Shown one piece after another: positions 11,740 through 23,822 of a stretch of DNA of 64,000 bases (position 1 is the first letter of the stretch; each line of letters opens with the position of its first letter). The position numbers were made by a program, and so were the translations under genes. The notes beneath the pieces were generated by a model. It saw only the letters and a program-made list of their open reading frames with translations, was not told the origin of the DNA and ran no database searches. This DNA comes from Polytrichum commune. Its lineage: Eukaryota > Streptophyta > Polytrichopsida > Polytrichales > Polytrichaceae. The stretch spans positions 2,790,001-2,854,000 of the forward strand of contig OX485806.1 of the NCBI GenBank assembly GCA_950295325.1, in the 5' to 3' direction.

Positions 11740-12944
11740 ATATGAACCAAAATGTTTTCCCAAATTACCGGCTCATAATCAAAACTTTGAGAGATGAACT
11801 AAACCATATTTTGGATTTCTTACATTTTAAGTGAACACACAAGGAATAACCGAAGCATTTCAATAAATAACCAGTTGATGATAAAGAAGCAAGGATAGTG
11901 ATCGTGTTGACTCCAAAATCTCCCCTTCATTGGTGAAGGAGGCGCCCACATCAATTGTTCCAATAAGCCTACATAAGGTAGATAACCATTACAGGATCAA
12001 TAGTCAACATGATCGGGGGTGGGGCTTGTATATCCACTTAATGAGCAAGAGAATCCTTACTTTGATAGTGAATAAGAAATTCATGTGAGCTCCAAAAATT
12101 GCAAGGGAAATGACCACAAGTACGGTGTAGATTTGCTAATTATCTTGCACTAATTGCATGCTTCGTATCTAATGAGAAGTGGGTGCATAGAGAAAAGTAT
12201 CCAAACAACACACAAAGCTTAGCATATTTGAGTGCATAGTCCAATCTTTGTTAATAATATCATTGTATTTTTGGTGTCCATTTTTGGAACCACACCTAAC
12301 TACAACATCACTCAACTATAGGTACATGTGTTATTGCTATGTTGGATTTTGGCATATCTACCTTAATACAAACATGTAGGTTAGTTTTTGTTGTTGCCAT
12401 ATTTCTCAACTTGGGTTCTAAGACTTAGGATTTATCTTCGGTCCACATGTGATATGAGGTTTTCGCAACAATCTATGGAAATACTTAATCTCTATATCTG
12501 TTGCTATGATAGTTGAGGTAAAAAATGTCAGAGTCATAAAACGACTAGGTAGCCTCTCCCAATTATGTTGACTATTGAGCCTAGAAATGATTAGCAACCC
12601 TTGAGAATGGAGTCCAAACTCTTATGAACACGTGTCTTTTAGATGTTTGTCCCTAGATCCACACTTAACCGCACACTACTCAACTATAGGTGTCCAATTC
12701 AAACTAGTAACCAAATTAGGCATATTACTCAACATTATCTATTGATGTCATGGATTAGGTCCCGGCCAAAATGTAGCTATAGTAGCTTGGACCTATGCAT
12801 ATGAATCAATGTCCCATATCAACCCCACACCATGTGCTCCATATGACACCATCAACAATTGATTGTCTCGAAATATGGAACACTAATGACATTCTACCAT
12901 GTCGACCCAACCCTTGGACACTTGTAGTGGAAAAAGTGCCCCCC
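11740..12944. repeat. fragments of the AGAGATTGGACT foldback family
   Basis: About 12,000-12,200 (arm with TGAGCAAGAGAATCCTTACT and AATTGCATGCTTC) and about 12,220-12,340 (opposite arm with AGTCCAATCT and CACTCAACTATAGGTACATG) match arms of the foldback elements at 19,345-20,155 and 36,880-37,865. A second partial arm lies at about 12,580-12,690. No gene was seen. Confidence 0.55.
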
Positions 12945-13160
12945 CATCCTAACCATTTGGGCATAATCAGTTGAGATCCTAGTAATTGCAAGTCCAACCG
13001 GTTACATGTGGACATCCTCCGGTTTTCCTTTATTAAATTGTGGTATGTTCTATAAATTCCTCTAAAATGATTGGTAATTTTCTTGCAGTCTTGAACTTCA
13101 ACCGGTTTTTCCTCAAACTCAACCGGTTTATTTGGAACTAACTGCCGGTTCTCCCCGATC
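12945..13160 (-). repeat. AACCGGTT-rich dispersed repeat, copy 1
   Basis: Shares an ordered series of blocks with copies at 23,158-23,350 (+) and 23,823-24,037 (-): AACCGGTTACATGT-like, CTCCGGTTTTCC, ATGATTGGTAATTTTC, TTCAACCGGTT, CTCAACCGGTTTA and GCCGGTTCTCCC. The 118-residue frame at 12806-13162 (-) is accounted for by this repeat and shows no domain. Confidence 0.75.
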
Positions 13161-14656
13161 ATTGCAATAAACCCCTAGATAACCATTGGCACCACCGTTC
13201 AAGGAACATTGTGGGATCATGAGGAGTGACAACCTCATGATCCACACTCAAGTTTATAATAAATTGGCTCGGGCTCGTGTTGTGCTGACATGTTGCACCC
13301 ATGCATGTGAATTGATGTCCCAGGCCACCCATGATAAAGCCATCGCATTCTCCGTTTCATAGTCATAAGGTTTGAAGTAGCTTATCTCAACCCAACTTTT
13401 TAAGTATGCTAGACCCATTTAGGTATTGAATGCCATTTTCATAGCCACACCAACTTTTCAAGGAGTACTAGCTCTTTGAGCTATAAAGGTGGATAAGCCT
13501 ACTATGGTTGTTAGTAGGAGGTTTGGCCTCTTATGGTGTGCAATAAATTCCGGGATAAAAATCAAATGATTAGCAAATCTTGGACCACTCCAATTCCAAA
13601 GAACGAGACAAAGGTTACAACATGCCATCATGACAACCAAAAGAGGTCCTTATTTTGCTAGGGTGAGAGCCTTGGCCCGAACCAAATCATATGTATGGAG
13701 TAGTTAGCACATGAGAGGAAAGGTAATGGTTGCATGGCCTCGATGACGCATTAATTTGAAAGAGTTTGGTTGTGAATGTGGTTCATTAGAACATTTGTGA
13801 TGAATAAATTCTAATACCACAATAAATTAAAGATCTAGAGCACTTGCCTTGTGAGCACAACAAGTGTTCTTCTTTTTAAAAACTTCTAGTGGCAAGGACC
13901 TTAACTCAAGGTGGGGTTTGGGTTTCATTGGGGTTCAAGACCAAAGGAACTCAACAATCGAGCATTCCTTTTGTTCAAGAGTAAAACATTGGACCCAAGG
14001 ATTTACTAGGGTCCGGGTCCATGGGTTGAAATATGAAGTGACATGATGTGACATCATTTTATTGCCAAATTTAGGCACACCCTACTCTACACCAATATGT
14101 GCAATTAGGTTGGGTCATGCTTATTTATCAACATTCCACATTGGTTTGGATATTTGTTATTACAATAGCAACAATAACAAAATACTCATAACATTGCTTC
14201 TACTATGGTTGCTATACATATGAACACAAAAACCCTACGAGTCTTTGTAATATGATTTTGACCCAAGGTTATTTGCATGGGTAAAGAACAAACCTATTTG
14301 GAAGGTCAACTTAAATTGCACATATTAATGTAGATGAAATGTTTTGCCTAATGTAGACATGTGTTATTTAGTTAATTTTCTCTTTGTATCCACTTTCCTT
14401 AGGATATAAAACATGCAATTAGTGCGAGATAACTAACAATCATGTCCGAAGTGTCATATGATCACTTAATGAGCACAAGAATCTTCACTTTAAGAATGAA
14501 TAAGATAATTACATGAACTTTTGAAATTACGAAGGCAGATGGCTAGGGGCATGATTTGATTCACTAATCATCTTTCACTAGCTTAATTGCATGTTTCATA
14601 TTCTACAAGAAGTGGGTGTAGAGAGAAGAGCATCCATCTAAGACGGAGAGAGGGGA

Positions 14657-14880
14657 CTATCATATACAAGCACACCTCTCATTCATTTAACAACCAAAAG
14701 CCTTGAAATAATATGCAACTCATAGGATTTTTTTTAAAATGATTTGACACCGGAATTAGCTTTAAAAACCCCAAAGTAGTGTGTACCTATTTAAGGTCAT
14801 TTGATATGAATCATCAACAAAACCATATGGGTCAATTTTTTGTTGTTTGATGGATGAGAGGTACACTCATATACAATAAA
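14657..14880. mobile_element. short TIR element
   Basis: The left end (CATATACAAGCACACCTCTC) is an imperfect reverse complement of the right end (GAGAGGTACACTCATATACA). Related end sequences occur near 3760-4330 and 22,436-23,810. No coding sequence. Confidence 0.55.
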
Positions 14881-14893
14881 TCCATACCTTTTA

Positions 14894-15712
14894 TAGCCCA
14901 TTAGCTAGTTGGGCTAGCCCATATTTTTGAGGCCTCGATCTAGCCATAGCTGGGCTAGCCCATTTTTTTCAGGTTCCGTTTTCAACCATATAGTTGGGCT
15001 AGTTGACCTAAATAAACTAGCTCAACTAGCTCAACTAGCTCATATGTTGAATTCAAGGAGGCGTCGTTTCATCAATACAATCATATTTCATATCAGTCGA
15101 AATCACTCATCTTCATCAATGTCTAATTCAAGTTGCTCGCCATTCTCTTCCAACGAACCGTCATCATCCTCAATTTGTAGTTCCTCATAAAAAATAGGGC
15201 GTTTTGGAATGTGATTCTTCCAATCGGAATTGTCCAGCAAGATCAATTTTTTGGGATTGTATGGCATTAGATGCTTGTTCAACTTCAACATCATCGACGC
15301 CTCTGCAAATCCTCCCCAAAGCGATGATATCCTTGGGGTGATGATATCATTTAGATTGCCGAAGTCACATTCTAGCCCACTTGATCCAGGCTTTGATGCT
15401 AGCAAAGCGGTGGCTACAATTGCCAAGTAGGGCATTCTAGGTTTTAGCATTTAAAACCACAACGCCCTAAAGTCAGTTGTGGTCGGGCCTTAGCTTGAGC
15501 CAATTGAGCTACCTGACCTATCTTTAGTTAGCTAATAACTAGATGGGCTAGCCCATAGTTTTCAAGCCTCGCTCTAGCTATAGTTGGGCTAGCCCATATT
15601 TTTCAAGCCTCGATCTAGCTATAGCTAGGCTAGCCCATTTTTTTAGGTATTGTTTTCAGCCATAACTCTTAGCTATTGGGTTAGCCACTAGCCCAAAAAG
15701 TCCGTGGGCTAG
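14894..15712 (-). mobile_element. hAT-type transposon remnant with GGGCTAGCCC subterminal repeats
   Basis: Both flanks of the transposase fragment are packed with the palindromic word GGGCTAGCCCA: at about 14,910, 14,950 and 14,995 on the left, and about 15,555, 15,590 and 15,630 on the right. These sit in roughly 50-bp direct units that also contain CCTCGATCTAGC. Outermost copies (TAGCCCAT... and ...GTGGGCTAG) are in inverted orientation. Clustered subterminal motifs are usual for hAT elements, where they bind the transposase. No convincing 8-bp target duplication was found, so the exact ends are uncertain. Confidence 0.55.
15103..15450 (-). pseudogene. hAT transposase, C-terminal dimerisation fragment
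   Basis: A 115-codon frame reads like the hAT dimerisation region. PYLAIVATALLASKPGSSG followed by LECDFGNLNDIITPRISSL corresponds to the family pattern (L)A.IPA.S..ERVFS..G.IIT..R..L. It is followed by MMLKLN, the usual L..N ending, and then an acidic tail. The DDE catalytic region and the zinc finger are absent, so this cannot be an active transposase. It lies between the GGGCTAGCCC clusters, which supports a deletion derivative of one element. Family assignment rests on motif reading only. Confidence 0.6.
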
Positions 15713-15967
15713 CGGTTGTACAAGGTCTGAATAATTCCCTCTCTCCATCGGCTAGAGTTTCGTGGTGTCTACATAAACTCATTCATAGTGGTAGTGAAAA
15801 CGTAATGAATTACAATATATTGTGTAAATGATGACTTAAAGACAAATACCTTGTTTGATTTACCAACTTTTCTTACTTGGAAATTACTCCAAATAAATGC
15901 GTCATGCCTTATACGTGACTAGGAAACCTTTTGCAAAGTCATGAAGAAGTCTATGAGACATACGTAG

Positions 15968-16085
15968 AGGGCTCCATGTATCATCTTTACATGTGCCGGA
16001 ATGTAGTTTCCACGTGGGATAAAAGTTGGTCGTGATAAATGTGAGCACGACACATGGCACTCCAAAAATAACATAAAAGACCCCA
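15968..16085 (-). repeat. diverged copy of the GTAGAGGGCTC element
   Basis: Contains GTAGAGGGCTC, TGTAGTTTCCACGTGGGAT and AATGTGAGCAYG in the order expected for the reverse complement of the element at 62,190-62,336. Confidence 0.6.
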
Positions 16086-16289
16086 AATCAATCCAGTGGA
16101 AATAAGCTGGAATGAATCAACCCTCAACCTTGTAGGAGACTTTTTCCCACTAAGTTAGAACCCCTTCACCCACACTAGAAGTTTACATAGACGCCACATA
16201 TCCCAAGCCCTTTCCATCTTAGACACGTCTACACCCTCAACTCCGTAATATAAACTCTCGTAATGTCACACACTCTATAATATCCCGAA

Positions 16290-16705
16290 ACCCTAGGGAA
16301 CGGATGTTCGTAGTTCAAATCCCACTCCTTATTGTCACATGTCTCTCCCTTATATCACAAAATTTGTCATTAATGCAAACCACCAAAGAAGTCAACCCAC
16401 ACTCTCGCATTGTCCCATGTGTCACCTTCTTATTCTTAAGTTATTATTCTTCTTCTGATGCACTTGTTGAATGTTGGTGCATGCGTCCGCCACATCGCCT
16501 GGGAAGGCCAAGTGGAGTGGACCACACTAGCGTAAGTGATAGGAGAATGATCCTCGCATCTCCTTCGTGTTATTCCATAATGTCACATGCTACACTGAAT
16601 CTATAGTATCACGCATCCATGTTAACACTACAAAACTCCATAATATCACGTGCACTTTGGTTGCCACAGGTGTGATACTAGGGAGTTTAGAGTGTACCTT
16701 TCGTA
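16290..16705 (+). repeat. dispersed repeat, second copy at 36,413-36,722
   Basis: The two loci share ordered blocks: CCTAGGGAAYGGA, the CCACCGAAGAA-like block, CACTCGCAT, CCATAATGTCACATG, CATCCAT, TTAACACTACA and CACTTTGGTTGCC, ending in TTAGAGTGTAC. The 16,304-16,606 (+) frame falls inside and has no domain. Confidence 0.7.
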
Positions 16706-18753
16706 TAAAGGATTGATCTGACACCTCATAACGACCAGGACAATTGCATGGCAATTTTGTTCCCCAACTGGGATAACTTACAAGGACTTTATTACCCTTT
16801 CGGATGTGTCACTTTCCTTTTTCCTTTATGACAAAACTATGAGCACATCTGAATGAGCTCATCCTAGGCCTTGCCTCTCGACCACAAGACTCACACCGGG
16901 TGTGTCCACCGCTCACCATTCATAATAAAATAACAACAATTCTAAATGTACATCTTTCATGTGTCACCCATGAACCCGGGATGCCAAGTGAGGTTTGTTG
17001 AAGATTCGAAAGTTCTCATAGAGTATCTTAGCATATGAAGTGAAGTGTTTTCACACGATTTAACGACAACAATGAGTTCAATCAAATCACACTAAATTGG
17101 TTAACTACGTAACATTAGTAATAGCGAGTCGTGCTCCTAAGTAAATGAGATGCCATGTTTTATGGGGACTAAAGATAAAAGTTGTTCTTCTTTTGAGAAT
17201 CATAATATGTTGACTTCTAGGTCTTTGGTCATATTATTCTTTTTGCCTAGGGTTAGTGTCAAGTTGAGTCTAGCATTGTTAGTTAGTGTTATAGAAAAAA
17301 CAATGTAAGGTAGTTTGTATGTGCAATTAGGTTGTTGTCGTGAGTAGGTTGCCTTGAAGTACCTTGGGTCAAAATCGGATTACAAAAACTTATAACCTTT
17401 CTTATGGATCCATATGTCAACAACAATTCTAAAAAATGTTTCATGTATTTTGTTTATTTGGAAACAAAAATTCAAAATAGTTTGAAATGTTGATAAATTA
17501 GCGTGGGGCAACCCTTCAACCGAATGCTATTTCATTATCATTTTATTCATATGGACTCTCTTACACAATAACTCAATAAAATCATGGGCTGTGAGATTTT
17601 TTAGGGCCACATTCTCCTATAAACCCCCTCTTTTTAAGATGGGCTTGACGCAAAATCCGGTAGACCATGAAACTTATCCATTTTGCATGATATGCATGTT
17701 TTTCATTTAATCAAACTTTATTAGTTTCTTATGCCCCTAAGTGCAGTCACTATAAATGTGAGTGACCAATGTTTTAGGTGTTGAGGCAATTCAAATTACT
17801 AATATTCAATCAATAGTTCACATCAATGATGTTATAAAAAAACTATCCACTGGGTATCAAAACCATAATATCAATCAAACATTAATGTTTGGTGGATACG
17901 TCAAGGTGAGAAAATTGTTGTATCCCGAGTTATTATTTAGGTCAGTACCATATGATATCATATTTGTATTAAGAAGATTTTGCCTAGTAGGTCTGAAAAT
18001 TCTTGCATGATATATGGACATGGATGGTATTGAAAACATCATCAAATCATCAATCACCCATACCATATAGATATGTAAAATTCTCATTATAGATATCCAA
18101 GAGGTATAATGAATGATGATACCAAACCAATACATATTTGGACATTGTTCCTCATGCCAGTAAACGTTGTGTACACATTCAATTTACAATGGTGGGTCCC
18201 ATTATTGGATATTGATGTAGGCCCCTTAAGAGACGCATGTATGGGTTGTTTTCTGCACCCATCACAATCCATTTTGACTATCAATCATTGTATTTGGCTA
18301 CACCTAGCCCGTCAAAAGATATAGGGTCATGTCTTTCAACCTATCACTTGACGTACCGTATGCAATTTCACAATACATGTCACCATCTTATCACCATGAG
18401 TTGTCAATGTATTATGCTTGGAGATCTGTGCATCCACCTTTGCAGCCGTTTTTGGAGGTTACAACTTACGGAGCTTGCATTTCAAGTGTCTTTGCTTGTT
18501 GTTCAGCACCAAGTGGGTTAATTTCACAATCACCGTTGATTTATTAATATTGCCATGTATTTGAAACATAGATAGATTTTTGTGTCAATTTTTAGAGAGC
18601 ACTCAATGCCTAAGGAATATTTTCCTACACAAGCTCATAAGTCCATTAGTCCAATTCCCGCAAAGTAATGGTTATGAAGGTCATTGACAACTACATAATG
18701 AACGTGAAATTGTACTGCTTCTATATGTTGTTGTGAGAATTTGTTTTTGGAAA
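16706..18753. other. gene-free region
   Basis: Several overlapping frames of 65-94 codons between 17,760 and 18,560 lie on both strands. None shows family similarity, splice-consistent extension or a codon pattern like the real genes. No RNA gene was recognised. Confidence 0.4.
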
Positions 18754-19136
18754 CTACACTAAATATGATATTTTGTGTCACATGAATGGTCTTTGATGTC
18801 ACTATGGTAATTTTTTTTGGATGACACTTTGTATGGATAGGTTTACAAATACCGGCAAGGATGATGGATGAGTTCATCCATTGGCCCAAACCCTACTTAT
18901 CTTGTCATCAACTTGTGATAAAATATTGTCACGGATAATTGAAATATGGATGAATAATCACTTGGTAAGTGACAATAATTGCAACATTGTAAATCTATAA
19001 TCCCCCAATTTATTTTCAAGGAGTGACAAATGATATTGGGTTAACATTTAGTGTTAGTGATACTATACCACAGTTTACAATTAGTATTGAGCACAACAAA
19101 TAGAATTGGTGACACTACATATTATATTTAGTGTAG
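18754..19136. mobile_element. CTACACTAAAT-ended non-autonomous element
   Basis: The first 28 bases (18754-18781, starting CTACACTAAATATGATATTT) match the reverse complement of 19109-19136 except at a few positions. The interior is collinear with 20,372-20,766, sharing TAGTATTGAGCAMRACAA and GTAAGTGACA. No transposase is present. A clear target duplication could not be seen. Confidence 0.78.
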
Positions 19137-19344
19137 TAAGAGTTTATAAAGCCGTCAATTTGGAAAATAAATAGGTGCCAATAGATATGTTGGAATTTGA
19201 CCAACCCAACAAAAAGTTGGTGATGTAAAAATTGGTTGTCGCATGAAAGGCTTGACCCTTTGTCAAACATTAAACTGAGCACGGATATGATATTTAGAGT
19301 GAGATAGGCGATTATTTATTTATTTTTATTTTACCAACCCACTT

Positions 19345-20155
19345 TTCATAAGGTATGAAACACACGATTAGTACAAGATTCTTGGCAAATCCAAATCAAG
19401 GATGAAGCTATTTTCCTCATAATATTTGTCACTCGTATGAATGTTTTATAAGTTAGAATCAAAAGTAAACAATCTTGTGCTCATTAAATGGTCATAATGA
19501 TCACCTCAACCATGTTTATTAGTGAACATTTTATAACTAGTAAATTTTGAGCACGCAATCCAATCTCTTTTTAAGAACATGTCTTTTTGGTATCCATTCT
19601 TGAAACCACACCAAACCACATACCACTCAAATGCATGCATTCAATTAAGAGAAGTAATCGTCTACCTTGTATGTAGTGCATCCTTCTAATATGTGAGTGA
19701 GAAGAGTTGAACAAAGTCTCTTTATTGTTAGCAGTCTAACTTAGTAGTGATTCATATCTACCATAGAACACGCTTCTAGAGCTATTGTAACCTTTTGGAA
19801 GTTGATGAATTTGTGTTACACATAAGTTGGGCAATATTAATTCTACATTTATACTTGAGTGGTGTGTAATTAGGGTTGGATCTAGTACTAAATACCAAAA
19901 GACATGTGCTTAAAAGAGATTGAATTACTTGGTCAAAATATCTTAAGGTTCAATAAACAACATAATAGGAAGGGGGGGGGGGGGCTTAACATCATCTAAG
20001 AAGGAAGATAATGACATTGTTCAATTCGGTAGTGAATAAATTAGGTAAGATGTTCAAATAAGCTCCAATCTTTAAGAGGAATTTGACTATGAGCGCAAAT
20101 GGATTTGCTGCTAACTATCTCGTACAAATAGCGTGTTTAATGTGTTAGAAGAAGC
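19345..20155. mobile_element. AGAGATTGGACT-family foldback element
   Basis: The left arm (about 19,345-19,640) and right arm (about 19,855-20,155) are imperfect reverse complements over nearly 300 bp. AATCTCTTTTTAAGAACATG on the left corresponds to ACATGTGCTTAAAAGAGATT on the right, and ACTCAAATG corresponds to ACTTGAGTGGTG. A run of G residues at about 19,973-19,984 sits in the right arm. No coding frame. Related arms occur at 12,000-12,340 and 36,880-37,865. Confidence 0.7.
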
Positions 20156-20371
20156 CAAGGGTGTAGAGCTAAAAGAGCCCGTTGTGGCCCACTTACCTCT
20201 TATGTATCTTCACTTGTAGGCAATCTCGTAGTTCTTAGAACACTTTGCCCACACAAGTTATGTCATGGTTATTTCACCTAAAACTCATGACCAAGTGGGT
20301 CCATGAAATTGGTTATCGATCGGATCATTTTGTCAACTTGCAATGAAAAACTGCGACGAAATGTTGAGGAA

Positions 20372-20766
20372 TACACTAATCATTGTATTAGTGTCATTAT
20401 TGTCTATGTCATTGTGGTAACTTTTCTAGTGACACTATTTATGAATAGGTTTACAAGGATTGTCATCCCAACTTACTTCTTGTTCATCCAACTGCCAATT
20501 ATTAAAACATCCTAACAAAGTTTGATATACTTTGCATCCTAACAAATTTATAATGACATGTTGTCATGGATGATTGAACTTTGGATGGAAAATCACTTAG
20601 TAAGTGACATTTTTTGCAACAACGTAAATGTGTAATCCCCGAATTTGTTTTACAAGGAATGAGAAATAATGTTTGGTTAACATTTTGTGTTGGCGACACA
20701 ACACTGGGGTTTACAATTAGTATTGAGCAAGACAATTAGAATTGGTGACACTAAATATGTAGTGTA
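20372..20766. mobile_element. CTACACTAAAT-ended non-autonomous element, second copy
   Basis: The left end ACACTAATCATTGTATTAGT pairs imperfectly with the right end (reverse complement begins TACACTACATATTTAGTG). The interior is collinear with 18,754-19,136. AAT flanks both ends if the terminus is taken at ACACT, but this duplication is not seen in other copies. Confidence 0.72.
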
Positions 20767-20879
20767 ATGAGTTGTATGGATGATTAATAAAAAAAAATAG
20801 ATCAATTTCTTTGACTACAAAGAAACTTGGACTAAATGGAAGGATGTTGGTGGGAGAATCCAACCAACCAAGAAATTAA

Positions 20880-21251
20880 GGGTATGTTTACACTAAATGT
20901 GTTAGGCCATGGTTCTTAAATGACCATGGTACCCTACTTTTTGAACGAGAGCATAGAGAAGTCCATGGACTATAGCCCAAAGTCCTTTGGAGATCACAAG
21001 TCCTTATTGTAAACCACATTCCCGTTTCACATTCCGACATGCCCGAAAAATTTCCGTGTAATCTTGGTCAAAATTATCCATACTTGCCAAATGGAATATC
21101 CTAGAGATTTTCCTCCACTGAAAATTTTATGAATTGTAGTCCAAAATTGCCCTCATGTAAACCCAAAATGCAGGCCCGTGACACTCCCAACCAAAGAGAA
21201 TTCAAGGATTCTCAAGAGCCATGGCCTAGTGACATTTGTGTAAACATGCCC
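20880..21251. mobile_element. Harbinger/Tourist-like MITE with TAA target duplication
   Basis: Terminal inverted repeats of about 36 bp begin GGGTATGTTTACAC and GGGCATGTTTACAC and both run into TAGGCCATGG. TAA lies directly outside each end (877-879 and 252-254 within the 20,xxx/21,xxx lines). Both the GGG..TGTTT start and the TAA duplication are standard for this superfamily. It encodes no protein. Confidence 0.86.
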
Positions 21252-21747
21252 TAAAATAATGAGGGTTTCTCTACTTTACTTAAATAAGACTTCCAAATGA
21301 AGTTACTTGACAGTTCAAAACGTACTAACTTACATCATCTAAGTTTAAGGATAAGTGATTGAGAACTTTACATGGAGAAACCAAATTGTCACTTTGAATG
21401 ATGTGTGTGAATTCAATCCTGTGTAATTGCATTGTTATTAGTGTGATCCATGCTATCCATAATTGCACACATTTTTTTTTAAACGTAGCAATAAGTTCTA
21501 TGAATAATCAATTGTAACAAATGTATTGCGTATCACAATATTACTTAGCACCTTTAGTGGACACTACTAGGTGCTAACCCCGGGATGTTGCTAGTCCCAC
21601 CTAATATGGCATGTGAAGCACCATTGAAGAATTGTGCATGAACTTGAAAGCTAGTCATGGTCCGCTCACAAACACGCCTATGGCTGAGCAATATTATGCG
21701 TTTTGGTCCACGGTACTTGTGAGTATGAAAATCTAGTGAAATTTATA

Positions 21748-21815
21748 ATATGATTATATTGATAAAATGTAATAAAACAAATAACATGTATATCATTATC
21801 AATATAATCATACAT
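21748..21815. repeat. AT-rich inverted repeat
   Basis: ATGATTATATTGATA occurs near 21,751 and its reverse complement near 21,800, a 15-bp stem around an AT-rich spacer. In DNA of this composition it may be a decayed MITE end pair or chance. Confidence 0.5.
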
Positions 21816-21891
21816 TATTTTATATCAATGTAATCTTTGATAGATGAGTTTACGTAGACACCATAAAATTAAACTCCCTTTGTCATAGTAA

Positions 21892-22373
21892 GGGCATGTT
21901 TACACAATGAGTACTGACCATGAGCATCATTTTCCAAATCCTCTCTTTGGTTGGGAAAGGGGTAGCAGTCCCACTTCGTTTTACAGGAGTCACAAAAAAA
22001 TGACCTTTTCCCCAAAAAAAGGATGGAAAAATCACATGGAAGTGATGCCACAAAATTATCATACATGTTCGTAAATGGATAATGTTTGATGATCACCCAA
22101 ATATTCCATCTAGAGAATCCAAATAATAAGTCGTATCCTCAAGAAACGAAGGCGACCATGTCAAGACGTTCTATTCTTATCATGGTGTTTTATCATCAAA
22201 TACATTACATCTTGATATGAAGTCCGCTTTACATTCATGTCTTGTGACCTAGAGATTCAAGAAGTGATGTAGATTTCTCTTGGTCATAATCTTCGAACCA
22301 CCGACTGACCACGACTGCAAGTAAAATTTAAATGATTTTCCTCATGCATTTCGTCACATGTGTAAAAGTGCCC
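21892..22373. mobile_element. Harbinger/Tourist-like MITE, second copy
   Basis: Begins GGGCATGTTTACACA and ends with the reverse complement of GGGCACTTTTACACA. TAA flanks both ends (21,889-21,891 and 22,374-22,376). The interior differs from 20,880-21,251, so the two are relatives by termini rather than recent copies. Confidence 0.78.
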
Positions 22374-22584
22374 TAAATAAGTTAAAGCAATTAGTAACAT
22401 GTAGTAATGTTGTCTATACCTATGATGGAGAGAGGGGTTTATTGTATACGAGCATGCATCGCATCATGCCTTGAAACAATATGCAACTGGGAGGTTACTG
22501 TTCTCAGTTGGTTTGAACATTGGAGCTAGTTATAAAGACCCCAAATTAGTCTAATGTAGTGCCAACACTATGAAACGAACTAAT

Positions 22585-22645
22585 GGGCAACCCACACCTG
22601 CTGGTGGGAGGGCCAGTCGCAGGCCCCCACCAGCAGGGAGCCACT
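22585..22645. repeat. GC-rich inverted repeat with CCACACCTGCTGGTGGG
   Basis: CTGCTGGTGGG near 22,598 pairs with CCCACCAGCAG near 22,627. The surrounding 100 bp are far more GC-rich than the neighbourhood. The same word recurs in the stem-loop at 23,498-23,575. Confidence 0.65.
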
Positions 22646-22759
22646 TTTATACCGAAATTCGCCAGTGGCAGCGATTGGGCGCAAGGTTCGCGCCGCTCGC
22701 CCGTTCGCAAGCGATTTAGTAAATTTTTCGGAAAAAACAATTCGTACTATTAGCACCAA

Positions 22760-22875
22760 TTTATCGTGAAGTCACGAACTTCAACCGGGTTAGGCCTCAA
22801 ACTCACCGGCTCATCTTGGTAACATTGGGCACTGAATTACTGTGAAGTTGCGAACTTCAACCGGGTTAGGCATAA
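22760..22875. repeat. partial AACCGG repeat pair
   Basis: GAACTTCAACCGGGTTAGGC occurs twice, about 80 bp apart, with CTCACCGGCTC between them. It resembles the TTCAACCGGTT blocks of the larger dispersed repeat. Confidence 0.55.
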
Positions 22876-23157
22876 ATGCACCACCACCTTCCCTACTAGC
22901 CGCTCGCATTCTCCTTTTATCATTGTTGGTTTTATTTTCATATCCTTACTAACACTACATTTGTGCATGTGATTTCCACATATTACCATAGTTGAAATTT
23001 AGTATTTGAGTTCATAGTTAATTTTACTTACTTTCATAGGGTTAGTGATATTTAGTGTATGCGTTCGTATTTAGTGTATCTAACACTAAATATCATATCT
23101 AGTGTAGTTAACTAATAGTTGAATTAGTTGGTTAGTTGTCCAAGGTCTGAACTATGA

Positions 23158-23350
23158 TCAGGGAGAACTGGCAGTTAGTTACAGATGAACCGGTTGAGTT
23201 TGAGAAATAACCGGTTGAAGTTCAAAACTACAGGAAAATTACCAATCATTTTAGAGGAATTTATAGAATATACCCCGATTTACCCCAGGAAAACCGGAGG
23301 ATATCAACGTGTAACCGATTGGACTTGCAAACAATAGGGTCTCAATCGAT
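23158..23350 (+). repeat. AACCGGTT-rich dispersed repeat, copy 2
   Basis: In plus orientation it carries GAACCGGTTGAGTTTGAG, AACCGGTTGAAGTTC, AAAATTACCAATCATTTTAG and AAAACCGGAGG, the mirror order of copy 1. It forms an inverted pair with 23,823-24,037 around the 23,498-23,575 stem-loop. Confidence 0.72.
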
Positions 23351-23497
23351 TATGCCCAAAAATCTCCCCGATCACTGGGTCCGAAGGATTTCATGTTTTT
23401 CTCAAGTTTTACTAGTCAGAGTGGGTAAAGAAAATTTCGCGAAGGTTCCTGGGACAAAAAAACTTACATATGTGCTGGTGGGAGGGCCGCGAGAGAG

Positions 23498-23575
23498 CGT
23501 AGACGCCCACACCTACTGGTGGCAGTGAACGGGCGAACTCCGTTCACTGCTGCCCACCAGCAGCAGGTGTGGGCA
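23498..23575. repeat. GC-rich stem-loop
   Basis: CCCACACCTACTGGTGGCAG on the left pairs with the region ending CCACCAGCAGCAGGTGTGGG on the right. The stem continues through AGTGAACGG/CCGTTCACT to a loop of about seven bases, with one three-base bulge (CAG). This gives more than 25 paired bases. Confidence 0.8.
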
Positions 23576-23822
23576 GGGTATAAGAGCTATATGGGTAGTT
23601 AGTTGTCCAAAAGATTGTGATGCTATGATATCTACACCTTCCCTAGCACATACATGAGGTTGTGAATGCTTTATAATGAATGCTAGCTTCTCATCATCTC
23701 CAAGCTTCTGCAACTACTGATAAGATCTCGAGGTCATCATAGATGAATCAACAACAAACCTATAGAAGGTCATGATGTTATGTTGGATGGATGAGAGGTA
23801 CACTCGTATACAAAAATTCCTT

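Noticed and set aside
12806-13162. 118-codon minus-strand frame
   Set aside because: Fully covered by the AACCGGTT dispersed repeat, whose other copies do not keep the frame.
17760-18560. Cluster of overlapping frames that might be a decayed gene
   Set aside because: Frames on both strands are equally open, no conserved motif was seen and no splice model joined them.
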